This document shows, piece after piece, positions 7,250 through 15,058 of a DNA stretch of 21,174 nt. Source of the stretch: a virus; IMG/VR virus record IMGVR_UViG_3300044675_008313, positions 1 to 21,174 of that record; one strand, 5' to 3'. Below the pieces are notes generated by a model, which saw nothing but the letters and a program-made list of their open reading frames with translations, was not told where the DNA came from and ran no database searches. A program made the translations under genes and the position numbers. How positions within the stretch are numbered: position 1 is the first letter of the stretch; every line of letters starts with the position of its first letter.

Positions 7250-10200
7250 TGGCGTACAAAAAGATCATACTGCGACGAGACACAGCAGCGAACTGGACAT
7301 CTGCCAACCCTACGCTTTCTGGTGGTGAAATAGGTGTTGAAACTGACACCCTACAGATCAAACTTGGCAATGGTTCAACTGCGTGGAACTCTCTCGGCTA
7401 TTACGCTCCACCAACCTTGAACGAAGTTGGCGATGTAACAATCACAAGTGCTTCTAACGGTCAATTCCTGAAATGGAACGGATCAGCGTGGGTTAACGAC
7501 ACCATTGATCTTGGAACAGACACCGCTGGTGGATATGTTGCTTCGCTTGTTGCAGGAACGGGTGTATCTCTTTCAAACAACTCTGGTGAGACCGCAACAC
7601 CAACAATTGCTATCGGTCAGGCTGTTGCCACGGATAGTAATGTGACCTTCAATGATGTAACCGTTTCAGGAAACCTTACAGTTTCCGGAACCACTACGAC
7701 TTTGAATACTGAAACATTGACCGTAAACGACAACATCATTGTTTTGAACAACAATGCTTCTGGCGCACCTTCCGAAAATGCTGGTATTGAAGTTGAGCGC
7801 GGATCATCAACAAATGTTCAAATCCGTTGGAATGAAACCACCGATGTTTGGGAAGCAACAGTAGACGGTTCGGTTTATTCACCGATTATTACTGAGTTGA
7901 CTCTTGAGGAGCGGTTTGGTGAAGAGCACTGGCACCGTCCTGCCGACCTAGCAACGCATGCTGTGCTTCCACAGACACCTACATACTCTGCTGGAACAAC
8001 TGACTTAGACGGCGGAACAGGTATTGGTGCAACTCTTACTGGTACATCTAATGCCCGCCTTGTAATTGACGGTGTTAATGCTTCCACTGGTGACAGAATC
8101 TTGGTAAAAAACCAAGCAGATGCAAAACAAAATGGTTTGTACAATGTGACAGCCCAAGGTTCTGCTAGCGCCACATATGTTTTGACACGAGCATTGGACT
8201 TCAACGGTTCTACCGCTGGTCAAATAACGATCAACGAAACTATCGGTGTATCAAACGGAGATGTCAACCACCTTCAGACTTTCGCTATCAGCAATGATGG
8301 TTCAGGCACTAACGGTGCACATGTCATCGGCACAGATGACATCACCTTCCAGCAGACAACTGGTCCTGGCTATGCGTTTGAAGTTGGTTCTGGTTTGTCC
8401 AATACCAACAACACGATAAATGTTGTCAGTGCTTCTAGTGGTCGTATTGTTACAAACGCTGACAACATTGACCTTGCAGAAGTTGCACGAACAAACTCTA
8501 GTGGTTCTGCAACAAGCACATTTATGACCTCTGTAACAACAGATGCCTACGGTCGTGTCACTGCATCCACATCGGCTGAAGCAACCATTGCCCTTGGAAC
8601 ACAAACCACAGGTGATTATGTTGCAACCATTACTGGCGGAACAGGTGTTTCCTCAACCGCAGCAACAACTGGCGAAGGAACTGTTCACACTCTTTCAATT
8701 GGTCAAGCAGTAGGAACAACAGATGCTGTTTCATTTGCAAGCGTATATCTCACTGGTGGAATCACCCTTGAAGGCGCAACAGCGAATGAGTATGAAATGT
8801 TCGTTACAACCGCAGACATAACGGCTGACCGCACTGTAACTTTCCCTGATGCAACAGGAACCGTTGCACTAACATCGGATCTTAACGCATACGCTCCGCT
8901 TGCTTCACCAACTTTCACTGGAACCGTGTCGCTTCCTGCAAACACGATTTCGCAGTCCATGATGGCTGATGATTCTGTTGGCACAAACGAAATTGCTGGT
9001 TCAGCAGTTACTACGGCAAAAATTGCTGACGGAGCAGTAACTTCAGCAAAAATTGCTGACGGCACAATCGTTGATGGTGACATTAATGCATCCGCCGCGA
9101 TCGCAGACACAAAACTTGCAACTATCGCAACTGCGCTAAAAGTATCAAACTCTGCTACGACAGCAACTAATGCAAACACGGCTTCAGCAATTGTTGCTCG
9201 TGACGCAAGCGGAGACTTCAGTGCTGGTACAATCACTGCGTCGCTGACAGGTAACGCAAGCACAGCGACAACCCTTGCTACGGCACGAAATATTGCTGGA
9301 CAGTCATTTAACGGCTCAGCGAACATTTCTATCGCACCGACAGACTTGACTGGCGTGACTGCAACTGCCGCAGAGATCAACATCCTTGCATCAACATTGG
9401 TTTCTGCAACCGAACTCAACTATGTTGATGGTGTTACCTCGGCTATTCAGACACAGTTGAACGATAAGGCTCCTCTTGCGTCTCCTGCGCTCACAGGAAC
9501 GCCTACAGCGCCTACAGCGGAAGCAGCGACAAATACGACACAGATCGCTACTACAGCGTTTGTTCGTGCTGAAGTTGCCGCGCTTGTTTCTAGCGCTGGC
9601 TCAACGCTTGACACATTGAATGAAATCGCTACCGCTCTTGGTAACGACCCAAACTTTGCTACAACAATCACCACGTCACTTGGAACAAAAGCACCACTCG
9701 CTTCACCAACCTTCACAGGTACGGTAACGATCCCTACGGGTGCTTCAATCACGACTCCTACTGTTGCTGGTGGAATCAACCACTCTGGTTCAACATCGGG
9801 AACAACGACGTTGCAGGCTTCCGCTATTGCTTCTGGCACGATCACTTTGCCTGCGGTAACAGGAACTGTTGTCACGACAGGTGACACTGGAACAGTTACC
9901 AGCGCCATGATCGCAGACGGAACGATCGTTAACGCCGACATCAGCGCCTCGGCTGCGATTGCTTACTCCAAACTCAACCTTGGAACTTCTGTAACAAATA
10001 GCGACATCTCAACAACAGCAGCGATTGACCTTGGGAAACTAGCCGACATCTCAACAAACGGTCAAACAGCCTCCTACACACTCGTTTTGGATGACAAAAA
10101 CAAGATTGTTGAAATGAATGTCGCCAGCGCGAACACAGTCACCGTGCCACCAAACTCATCTGTCGCCTTCCCTGTCGGAGCCCAAATACAGGTTTTGCAG

Positions 10201-10350
10201 ACAGGATCGGGTCAGTGCACCATCACCGCTGGCGCAGGTGTGACAGTAAACGGAACACCGGGTCTTAAAGTTCGGTCACAGTGGTCATATGTTACACTAA
10301 TCAAACGAGCAACAGATTCTTGGGTTGTCGTAGGAGACTTGAGCGCATAA
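7249..10350 (+). CDS. Large tail fibre protein, paralogue of 4052-7000 (1033 aa)
   Basis: Residues 1-52 repeat the Mtd-like N-terminal module (IILRRDTAANWTSANP, GEIGVETDTLQIKLGNGSTAW). Residues about 95-215 closely match the paralogue's region near 347-470 (LTVNDNI.VLNNN, ENAGIEVERG..., RWNET). A segment near 220-390, absent from the paralogue, contains HWHRPADLATHAVLP and GDRILVKNQADAKQNGLY, the latter module shared with the fibre at 1917-3380. Further on are a FEG/LEGATANEYE module (near 505), ARNIAGQSFNGSANISIAP repeats, TELNYVDGVTSAIQTQLNDKAP and TTQIATTAFVRAE. The C-terminus (about 950-1033) is a beta domain probably at the tip. It is a long host-recognition fibre, followed one base later by the repeat-protein gene. 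Confidence 0.85.
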   Translation: MAYKKIILRRDTAANWTSANPTLSGGEIGVETDTLQIKLGNGSTAWNSLGYYAPPTLNEVGDVTITSASNGQFLKWNGSAWVNDTIDLGTDTAGGYVASLVAGTGVSLSNNSGETATPTIAIGQAVATDSNVTFNDVTVSGNLTVSGTTTTLNTETLTVNDNIIVLNNNASGAPSENAGIEVERGSSTNVQIRWNETTDVWEATVDGSVYSPIITELTLEERFGEEHWHRPADLATHAVLPQTPTYSAGTTDLDGGTGIGATLTGTSNARLVIDGVNASTGDRILVKNQADAKQNGLYNVTAQGSASATYVLTRALDFNGSTAGQITINETIGVSNGDVNHLQTFAISNDGSGTNGAHVIGTDDITFQQTTGPGYAFEVGSGLSNTNNTINVVSASSGRIVTNADNIDLAEVARTNSSGSATSTFMTSVTTDAYGRVTASTSAEATIALGTQTTGDYVATITGGTGVSSTAATTGEGTVHTLSIGQAVGTTDAVSFASVYLTGGITLEGATANEYEMFVTTADITADRTVTFPDATGTVALTSDLNAYAPLASPTFTGTVSLPANTISQSMMADDSVGTNEIAGSAVTTAKIADGAVTSAKIADGTIVDGDINASAAIADTKLATIATALKVSNSATTATNANTASAIVARDASGDFSAGTITASLTGNASTATTLATARNIAGQSFNGSANISIAPTDLTGVTATAAEINILASTLVSATELNYVDGVTSAIQTQLNDKAPLASPALTGTPTAPTAEAATNTTQIATTAFVRAEVAALVSSAGSTLDTLNEIATALGNDPNFATTITTSLGTKAPLASPTFTGTVTIPTGASITTPTVAGGINHSGSTSGTTTLQASAIASGTITLPAVTGTVVTTGDTGTVTSAMIADGTIVNADISASAAIAYSKLNLGTSVTNSDISTTAAIDLGKLADISTNGQTASYTLVLDDKNKIVEMNVASANTVTVPPNSSVAFPVGAQIQVLQTGSGQCTITAGAGVTVNGTPGLKVRSQWSYVTLIKRATDSWVVVGDLSA

Positions 10351-10351
10351 T

Positions 10352-10918
10352 ATGGCAACGAACAGCAATGCGAATGATTCTGGTGGCAAGCAACCAAGTG
10401 CACCAACAGTCGGTACGCCGACAGTTAACAATGTTGCTAACGACACGGCAGGAAATACTGCACAGACCGTTACTGTTCCGTTCACTGCTCCTGCCTACCT
10501 TGGAAAAACTGGTACTGTTTCTTCCTACACGGTAAGATCAAGTGGTGGTCATGTTGCAACGGGTGCATCTTCACCTTTGACTGTCACTGGTTTGACATCA
10601 AATACTGCTTATACGTTTACTGTGACTGCTACGAGCAGTAGTGGTCCTGTTAGTCCTGCTTCAGCAGCGAGTGCATCGGTAACACCGCCTTATTTCCCGC
10701 CTTATTTCCCACCATATTTTCCTCCGTACTTCCCTCCATTTTTCCCTCCTTTCTTCCCGCCGTATTTCCCGCCATACTTCCCGCCATACTTTCCGCCGTT
10801 TTTCCCACCTTTCTTCCCGCCGTTTTTCCCTCCATTCTTCCCTCCATTCTTTCCACCATTCTTTCCACCATTTTTCCCACCATTTTTCCCTCCGTTCTTC
10901 CCACCGCGATTTAAGTAA
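10352..10918 (+). CDS. FnIII-like domain plus (PPYF/PPFF)18 repeat protein
   Basis: A 188-residue protein. Residues 1-16 are a polar leader. Residues about 17-110 look like a fibronectin type III domain (VPFTAPAYLG..., SYTVRSSGG, then TGLTSNTAYTFTVTATSSSGP). Residues 112-183 are 18 uninterrupted tetrapeptides: PPYF in units 1-4 and 7-9, PPFF in units 5, 6 and 10-18. That gives 36 Pro, 29 Phe and 7 Tyr in 72 residues, ending in PPRFK. Pro-Pro pairs should favour an extended polyproline-II-like rod with an aromatic surface. It starts one base after the big fibre gene, so it is probably a virion fibre or tip component. The following genes are prolyl-hydroxylase-type oxygenases, making the repeat a candidate substrate (inference). 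The family is not otherwise recognised. Confidence 0.8.
   Translation: MATNSNANDSGGKQPSAPTVGTPTVNNVANDTAGNTAQTVTVPFTAPAYLGKTGTVSSYTVRSSGGHVATGASSPLTVTGLTSNTAYTFTVTATSSSGPVSPASAASASVTPPYFPPYFPPYFPPYFPPFFPPFFPPYFPPYFPPYFPPFFPPFFPPFFPPFFPPFFPPFFPPFFPPFFPPFFPPRFK
10685..10900 (+). repeat. 18 tandem 12-bp units coding PPYF/PPFF
   Basis: Eighteen in-frame 12-base units with no interruption. The protein repeat is perfect apart from the Y/F choice, but the DNA units vary at synonymous positions: Pro codons CCG, CCA and CCT are mixed and CCC is absent, and TTT/TTC and TAT/TAC alternate. Units 1-2 and 16-17 are identical neighbours. The complementary strand reads as a long Gly-Gly-Lys-Asn pattern, which is a shadow. 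Confidence 0.95.
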
Positions 10919-10931
10919 CAGAACCTTCTAG

Positions 10932-10949
10932 TACTGCTAGGATCTGTGT
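10932..10949 (+). promoter_or_regulatory. Candidate leaderless promoter for the oxygenase operon
   Basis: TAGGAT (10938-10943) lies exactly six bases before the GTG at 10950, and no Shine-Dalgarno sequence is present. GCTAGGAT is shared with the site before 15059. A small inverted repeat, TCTAG (10928-10932) and CTAGG (10937-10941), overlaps the hexamer and could be an operator. No -35 is evident. Confidence 0.4.
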
Positions 10950-11591
10950 GTGGAATTGGCGCACAAATCATTCGGTGAAGGTCCGTGGAACATAAAACCC
11001 GGTGCGTTTGGGACTGGCTCAGAAAACATCCACATAATTGAAAACTTTATTGATCCTGACGACGTATCAAAGATCATAGATTTTTCGCGGAACATTAAGC
11101 GTTGGCATAACGACCAATTAGAAGACACATTCAACGAAGAGGGTGTCTGCACATATGATGCCTCGTATTGGAACGACCGTCAATGTACTAGCACGATTCT
11201 CAAAGAATTAAACCCACAGATATTTGACATAATCAATTTCTACATTGACAAAATGGGAAAAACTATTGAAGGCATATTCGGTGTAGAAGTGAGTACTCGC
11301 CCACCATGCATAATCAGATGGTTTGGGGGGATAGAACAACAACCGCATGCGGACAAACAGTTGAACGATGGATCACCAAACCCCTTCCCTGATTACGACA
11401 TTAATTCACTTTTTTATTACAACGATGACTTTGAGGGTGGCGAACTTTACTATCCAGAGCATGACATTATTGTCAAACCCAAACCCGGTTTGGCTGTTCT
11501 GCACCCGGGAGACTTCTACTACATGCATGGAGTAAAGCCGGTTACGAGTGGTGAGCGTTACACCACACCAGCGTTTTATACGGTTGTCTGA
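10950..11591 (+). CDS. 2OG-Fe(II) oxygenase, prolyl-4-hydroxylase type (1)
   Basis: A 213-residue protein starting at GTG. It has the double-stranded beta-helix signature of P4H-type dioxygenases: iron ligands H133 and D135 (QPHADK), the conserved YYNDDFEGGELYYPE block (156-170), KPKPGLAVLHPGD (176-188), distal iron ligand H193 and 2OG-binding R203 in HGVKPVTSGERY. Such enzymes couple 2-oxoglutarate decarboxylation to hydroxylation of a peptide or other substrate, using Fe(II) and O2. The length is about that of a minimal P4H catalytic domain, without a signal peptide or peptide-binding domain. It is the first enzyme after the PPYF/PPFF gene, with its own leaderless-type promoter, and the next gene starts two bases after its stop. 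The substrate is unknown. Confidence 0.9.
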   Translation: MELAHKSFGEGPWNIKPGAFGTGSENIHIIENFIDPDDVSKIIDFSRNIKRWHNDQLEDTFNEEGVCTYDASYWNDRQCTSTILKELNPQIFDIINFYIDKMGKTIEGIFGVEVSTRPPCIIRWFGGIEQQPHADKQLNDGSPNPFPDYDINSLFYYNDDFEGGELYYPEHDIIVKPKPGLAVLHPGDFYYMHGVKPVTSGERYTTPAFYTVV

Positions 11592-11593
11592 TC

Positions 11594-12352
11594 ATGATCA
11601 AGCCAGATGATTTTGGCATTCCCCCACCAAGGGACAAATATCCTGTAATTGCGATATACAAAGATTTTATACCCGAAGATGATCATAAAAAACTCCTTGA
11701 TTATTTCAGCAACAACGACTCGCTATTTTGGTGGGGTCAATCGGACGAACCTTCGCCTAAAACAAACTCGCCAGTTCGCTACAAGTTAGTGAAACACAGC
11801 AAAGACGATTCTTTGAAGTACCTGAGAACCGTCATATTGAACGATGAGTATTTTGAAAAGTTAACTGCCTCAGAGGTAGATGAACCGTTCCCCGAGGGTT
11901 TGCAGAATAAAGTGGATTGGTGCATGGTTCTGCACACCACAGAGAATCAGGAGATTCTTGACATAATAAAACAAATTGACATTGCGGTTGAACAACAAAT
12001 ATACGATGTGTACGGGCAGAGGGTAGAGTGCACATTCCCACCTATGTTCACAAAGATAGATCAGGGGAGATCAATCCGCCTGCATTGCGATGGCTACGAT
12101 TTTGATGGAGATAGAAAGTACAAAGAATCAATCTGCCATTTCTCTTCTGTTTACTATATAAACGATGATTATGTTGGTGGAGAAAACTACACCCCTTATT
12201 TGGGTTTTTCATATAAGCCTCGCGCAAATTCGCTAATCCTAAACTCCACCCCATGGGACGAAGATATGGCTCACGAGGTTCTCCCTGTTACTTCGGGAAA
12301 AAGATTTGTGAGACAACACTTTTGGATATTAAAAAACGATGACAACGCCTAA
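11594..12352 (+). CDS. 2OG-Fe(II) oxygenase, prolyl-4-hydroxylase type (2)
   Basis: A 252-residue protein. Iron ligands are H164 and D166 (IRLHCDGY). The core block is SVYYINDDYVGGENYTPY (185-202), followed by KPRANSLIL, distal H227 and 2OG-binding R237 (AHEVLPVTSGKRF). The N-terminal 150 residues begin with the AIYKDFIPEDD element typical of the family, followed by a longer helical region than its neighbours have. It is most similar to the next gene: the two share the YYIN-D-VGGEN and PRANSL blocks, with Asn after Glu in place of the usual Leu. The next gene begins 14 bases before its stop. Substrate unknown. Confidence 0.9.
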   Translation: MIKPDDFGIPPPRDKYPVIAIYKDFIPEDDHKKLLDYFSNNDSLFWWGQSDEPSPKTNSPVRYKLVKHSKDDSLKYLRTVILNDEYFEKLTASEVDEPFPEGLQNKVDWCMVLHTTENQEILDIIKQIDIAVEQQIYDVYGQRVECTFPPMFTKIDQGRSIRLHCDGYDFDGDRKYKESICHFSSVYYINDDYVGGENYTPYLGFSYKPRANSLILNSTPWDEDMAHEVLPVTSGKRFVRQHFWILKNDDNA

Positions 12353-13010
12353 AAGATTTCCAGCGTTCTCATTATTCAAGGAATTCCTTGATGAGGCAAG
12401 TCATCAAACCATTCTTGAATATGTTAGTAATGATCGTGAATTTTCTGAATTAAAAGACTCTTTTTACGAAACACGGTTTGAGTTGATCAGTCATTCAAAA
12501 AAACCTGAATTGGTTTACCTTAGACCTTATGTTGCTGTTGATGGGAACATATCTGATTCGGATTATTTGCCCGAACCTTCTAGTTGGCTATATCTAAGGA
12601 ATTATCCTTCAGATATTGAAATTTTGCAGGCAATTGACAAGATTGATAGGCAGGTGCAAAACACGATTAAGGAACTATTTGGTCTTTCGGTCAAAGGTGT
12701 GTATGCCCCTTTTCTGCTTAAATTTTCCGACGGTTGCGGTCTTCGTTTACATACTGACACTTTTAAAGAGGACGAAATAACTGACTATAAAAATATATCT
12801 TACTTTTCAAGTACATACTATATAAATGAAGATTTTGTTGGTGGAGAAAATGTTTTCCCGTACTATGGTACAAAACTGCAACCTAGAGCGAATTCCCTTT
12901 ACCTGACAACAGACATCAATAACGAAGACATGATTCATGAAATAAAACCAGTTATATCAGGGGCGCGGTACACAAGACAGCAACTTTGGCAACTAGACTC
13001 GGAAGCATGA
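12339..13010 (+). CDS. 2OG-Fe(II) oxygenase, prolyl-4-hydroxylase type (3)
   Basis: A 223-residue protein and a close sister of the upstream gene. Iron ligands H138 and D140 (LRLHTDTF), core block STYYINEDFVGGENVFPYYG (158-177), LQPRANSLYL, distal H200 and 2OG-binding R210 (IHEIKPVISGARY). The N-terminus has the FSLFKEFLDEA element. The shared FSS-x-YYIN and PRANSL segments point to a tandem duplication within the phage lineage. The ATG at 12339 overlaps the upstream gene by 14 bases, and the stop overlaps the next start (ATGA). Function is inferred from complete active-site conservation; the substrate is not evident. Confidence 0.9.
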   Translation: MTTPKRFPAFSLFKEFLDEASHQTILEYVSNDREFSELKDSFYETRFELISHSKKPELVYLRPYVAVDGNISDSDYLPEPSSWLYLRNYPSDIEILQAIDKIDRQVQNTIKELFGLSVKGVYAPFLLKFSDGCGLRLHTDTFKEDEITDYKNISYFSSTYYINEDFVGGENVFPYYGTKLQPRANSLYLTTDINNEDMIHEIKPVISGARYTRQQLWQLDSEA

Positions 13011-13666
13011 AAAATCCTCTATTTTTAGGTGACCCAAAATTCGGAATTCTTCTATACAAGAACGAACTCCCTAAATCCCTACGCCTTCCCGAGCGGTTGG
13101 AAGAAACAATCGGGGATAGCAAATCTGCACCGTACATGTGGATGGAGGCGTTGGTTGGGTATAACCAAAAAATGCCTGAATACAGAGATTGCGTTGATTG
13201 CAAGATGGGAGAAATGCACATCAAGAACTGTCCGCCACAGTTTTCTGAACTTGTCAACATCTACAACGACACCAAAACCCCACTCAAAGAGTGCGTTGAG
13301 GATTACGAAAAGCGCTACAACATTCACCTTGGTTACATGGAAGCCATTAACTACATTCGCTATGGCACGAATCAGCACTTCCAAGTACACACCGACCACG
13401 GTTTTTCTTACACTTGCACGACATCATCGTGCATGTATTTGAACGATGACTATGAAGGTGGAGAATTATGGTTCCCTTATCTTGATTTAACATTCAAACC
13501 AGATTATGGGGACATTGTTCTGTTCCCGTCAACATACATTTATGCTCACGCCGCCAAACCAGTGCTTTCAGGCACAAAGTATTCAGCGGTAACCATGTTT
13601 GACTACAACGACAACAACCATGACTTGACCCGTCAGGCAAGTTATAGCCAAGAGAAAAATTACTAA
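13007..13666 (+). CDS. 2OG-Fe(II) oxygenase, prolyl-4-hydroxylase type (4)
   Basis: I chose the ATG at 13007, which forms an ATGA overlap with the upstream stop, over an in-frame TTG at 12986. The protein has 219 residues. Iron ligands H128 and D130 (FQVHTDHG), core SSCMYLNDDYEGGELWFPYLD (140-160), KPDYGDIVLFPS (164-175), distal H181, and K191 in the 2OG-binding position (AHAAKPVLSGTKY). Lysine is the residue used by animal and plant collagen-type P4Hs, while most enzymes in this cluster have Arg. The N-terminal half has several Cys residues (62, 65, 75, 96), unusual for the cluster. The stop overlaps the DUF6065-like gene by one base. Confidence 0.9.
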   Translation: MKNPLFLGDPKFGILLYKNELPKSLRLPERLEETIGDSKSAPYMWMEALVGYNQKMPEYRDCVDCKMGEMHIKNCPPQFSELVNIYNDTKTPLKECVEDYEKRYNIHLGYMEAINYIRYGTNQHFQVHTDHGFSYTCTTSSCMYLNDDYEGGELWFPYLDLTFKPDYGDIVLFPSTYIYAHAAKPVLSGTKYSAVTMFDYNDNNHDLTRQASYSQEKNY

Positions 13667-14385
13667 TGTCAAAAGTACATCTACTCAAAACCCAAACCAA
13701 TCCACCACAAATCGCTCAATCTAGGTTGAAGCGTGAGTGGATGGATAACACATACAATAAGCACGCCTACCAATGTCTCCCAATGACTTATGCAAATGTT
13801 TATGGTTGGGAGTTGCAACTTGAACAGGATGTTGTCGTTGAATGGAGCGGGCACAACGTCCCACCCAAGATAATCTCGGGTGACAAAATAGACCAAAAAA
13901 ATGGGGCTATTAAAGTAATTGCCCACTCAAGCATTATTGGCATGATTTCATTTTCAACTCAATATGTTTTCCGAACTGACCCCAATTATGACATTTGGAT
14001 AAGTGGCTCCCCAAACTATATGGTTGATGGGGCGTCACCGCTTTCAGCGATTATTCCAAGTTCGTGGTGGCCGGATGAGTTCCAAATGAACTGGATGATC
14101 AACAAAATTGATACCCCTGTTGTCTTTCCAGCAGGAATGCCGTTTATGTTTTTTACAGTTTTTGACAACAGGGTGTTGGAAGAAACAACCTTTGAGGTGT
14201 CTAGTCTTTGGGATGACGAAGAATTAGTGAAACAGCGCCAAAAGTATGGCGACATGAAGTCCAAGAATCAAATAGAGAATCCTTGGACTTGGACAAAGGG
14301 TATAAAAACTGGGCTTGATGCTGACGGGAATAGAATCGGACCGACTTTTACAGGAGTGCCGAAACTTACAGTTCCAGAGCGGTAG
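13666..14385 (+). CDS. DUF6065-like protein
   Basis: A 239-residue protein without the HxD...H oxygenase motif. Residues about 33-62 (HAYQCLPMTYANVYGWEL, then VVVEWSGHN) and the central VFPAGMPFMFFTVFD segment match my memory of the DUF6065 family. That family is of unknown biochemical function and often sits beside 2OG oxygenases or glycan-related genes in phages and bacteria. It is rich in Trp and aromatic residues and has no membrane span. It lies between two oxygenases with a one-base overlap upstream (TAATG) and a two-base gap downstream, so it is part of the operon. I cannot assign an activity; a partner or binding protein for the oxygenase system is one option. Confidence 0.6.
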   Translation: MSKVHLLKTQTNPPQIAQSRLKREWMDNTYNKHAYQCLPMTYANVYGWELQLEQDVVVEWSGHNVPPKIISGDKIDQKNGAIKVIAHSSIIGMISFSTQYVFRTDPNYDIWISGSPNYMVDGASPLSAIIPSSWWPDEFQMNWMINKIDTPVVFPAGMPFMFFTVFDNRVLEETTFEVSSLWDDEELVKQRQKYGDMKSKNQIENPWTWTKGIKTGLDADGNRIGPTFTGVPKLTVPER

Positions 14386-14387
14386 TC

Positions 14388-15005
14388 ATGTCAATGCTAG
14401 ACCACCGAGATTTGCTTAGAGCAAATGTCCATGTTGTTGATGGTTTTGCAACTCAAGACGAGTTGACCAAAATCCTTGACGAATGTCTCAAATTTGAGAA
14501 GTGGGATAACACTTGGGTTGAGAATGTAGACGGGTTGAGGGATGATGGAGTACCTGTCTGTGCGGAAAGTGTTGCAGTATCTTCTAGGGCTTTGTTTTTT
14601 GTATCCGCGAAAATCGGTCGCAGGCTTTCTTTCCTCTATCATCCATATCTGAGAAAATACCCGGCTGGTTCATACCTCAAAATGCACGCCGATTCTGAAG
14701 GTTTCTACGAGGACGGTGCAGACCCGTTGAGATACTACGACCCAAACAATCTGGTATCTGAAGTTTTGAACGAGTATTCATCAATACTGTATTTGAACGA
14801 TGATTATGAAGGTGGAGAACTTTATTTTGAAGAATTAGATGTATTGATCAAGCCAAAATCAAACCAATTAGTATTTTTCCCTAGCGGATGCGAGTTCAGG
14901 CATGAAGTGAAACCTGTATTAGACGGGGATAGATACACCCTTGCTTCTTTCTATTCCACAGATAAATTAATTGGGTTGCACGGCAAAATAAGGGAGTTAA
15001 TCTAA
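14388..15005 (+). CDS. 2OG-Fe(II) oxygenase, prolyl-4-hydroxylase type (5)
   Basis: A 205-residue protein. Iron ligands H100 and D102 (LKMHADSE), core SSILYLNDDYEGGELYFEELD (131-151), KPKSNQLVFFPSG (156-168), distal H172 and 2OG-binding R182 (RHEVKPVLDGDRY). The N-terminus has the VHVVDGFATQDEL element. The core block is closest to oxygenase 4, separated from it only by the DUF6065-like gene. Two start codons are possible (14388 or 14394); the first lies two bases after the upstream stop. It is the last gene before a 53-base gap with a hairpin and a new promoter candidate, so it may end the first transcription unit. Confidence 0.9.
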   Translation: MSMLDHRDLLRANVHVVDGFATQDELTKILDECLKFEKWDNTWVENVDGLRDDGVPVCAESVAVSSRALFFVSAKIGRRLSFLYHPYLRKYPAGSYLKMHADSEGFYEDGADPLRYYDPNNLVSEVLNEYSSILYLNDDYEGGELYFEELDVLIKPKSNQLVFFPSGCEFRHEVKPVLDGDRYTLASFYSTDKLIGLHGKIRELI

Positions 15006-15023
15006 ACCCGACAGAAGGGGTTT
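15004..15023 (+). terminator. Weak hairpin, possible terminator
   Basis: AAACCC (15004-15009) pairs with GGGTTT (15018-15023) around an eight-base loop. The hairpin overlaps the stop codon of the upstream gene. The following bases are C-rich, not a U-tract, so intrinsic termination is doubtful. Confidence 0.25.
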
Positions 15024-15040
15024 CCCAATATCACCCTTAT

Positions 15041-15058
15041 TTGGGCTAGGATAATTTC
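15041..15058 (+). promoter_or_regulatory. Candidate leaderless promoter
   Basis: TAGGAT (15047-15052) is exactly six bases before the ATG at 15059, within GCTAGGAT, the same octamer as before 10950. There is no Shine-Dalgarno sequence. This would start a second transcription unit of the enzyme cluster. Confidence 0.45.

Noticed and set aside
8703-9419. Long open frame on the minus strand (238 codons), with similar ones at 5179-5769 and 9447-9941
   Set aside because: They lie wholly inside the repetitive fibre genes and their products mirror the Ala/Thr/Val-rich codon pattern (SAVxxVAxVxS). They lack ribosome sites and family motifs, and all real genes here are on the + strand.
4052-10350. 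Diversity-generating retroelement target, suggested by the Mtd-like fibre N-termini
   Set aside because: No reverse transcriptase, template repeat or adenine-biased variable repeat is visible, and the C-termini do not look like the C-type lectin fold used by Mtd. A retroelement elsewhere in the genome cannot be excluded.
4052-10350. Recent recombination or assembly duplication between the two large fibres
   Set aside because: Matching protein blocks differ at many synonymous sites and the second gene has an extra segment, so they are genuine old paralogues.
10685-10900. CRISPR-like or regulatory tandem array
   Set aside because: The units are 12 bases without spacers, stay in one reading frame and continue the upstream protein domain, so this is a coding repeat.
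10685-10900. Collagen-like repeat as the hydroxylase substrate
   Set aside because: The repeat has no Gly-X-Y pattern; it is a PPxF repeat. The fibre proteins also lack long Gly-X-Y runs.
10650-10971. Minus-strand frames coding Gly-Gly-Lys-Asn or Met-Glu-Gly-Arg type repeats
   Set aside because: These are direct shadows of the 12-base PPYF/PPFF repeat. The + strand frame has an FnIII-like domain, a good gene boundary and selection-like synonymous variation.
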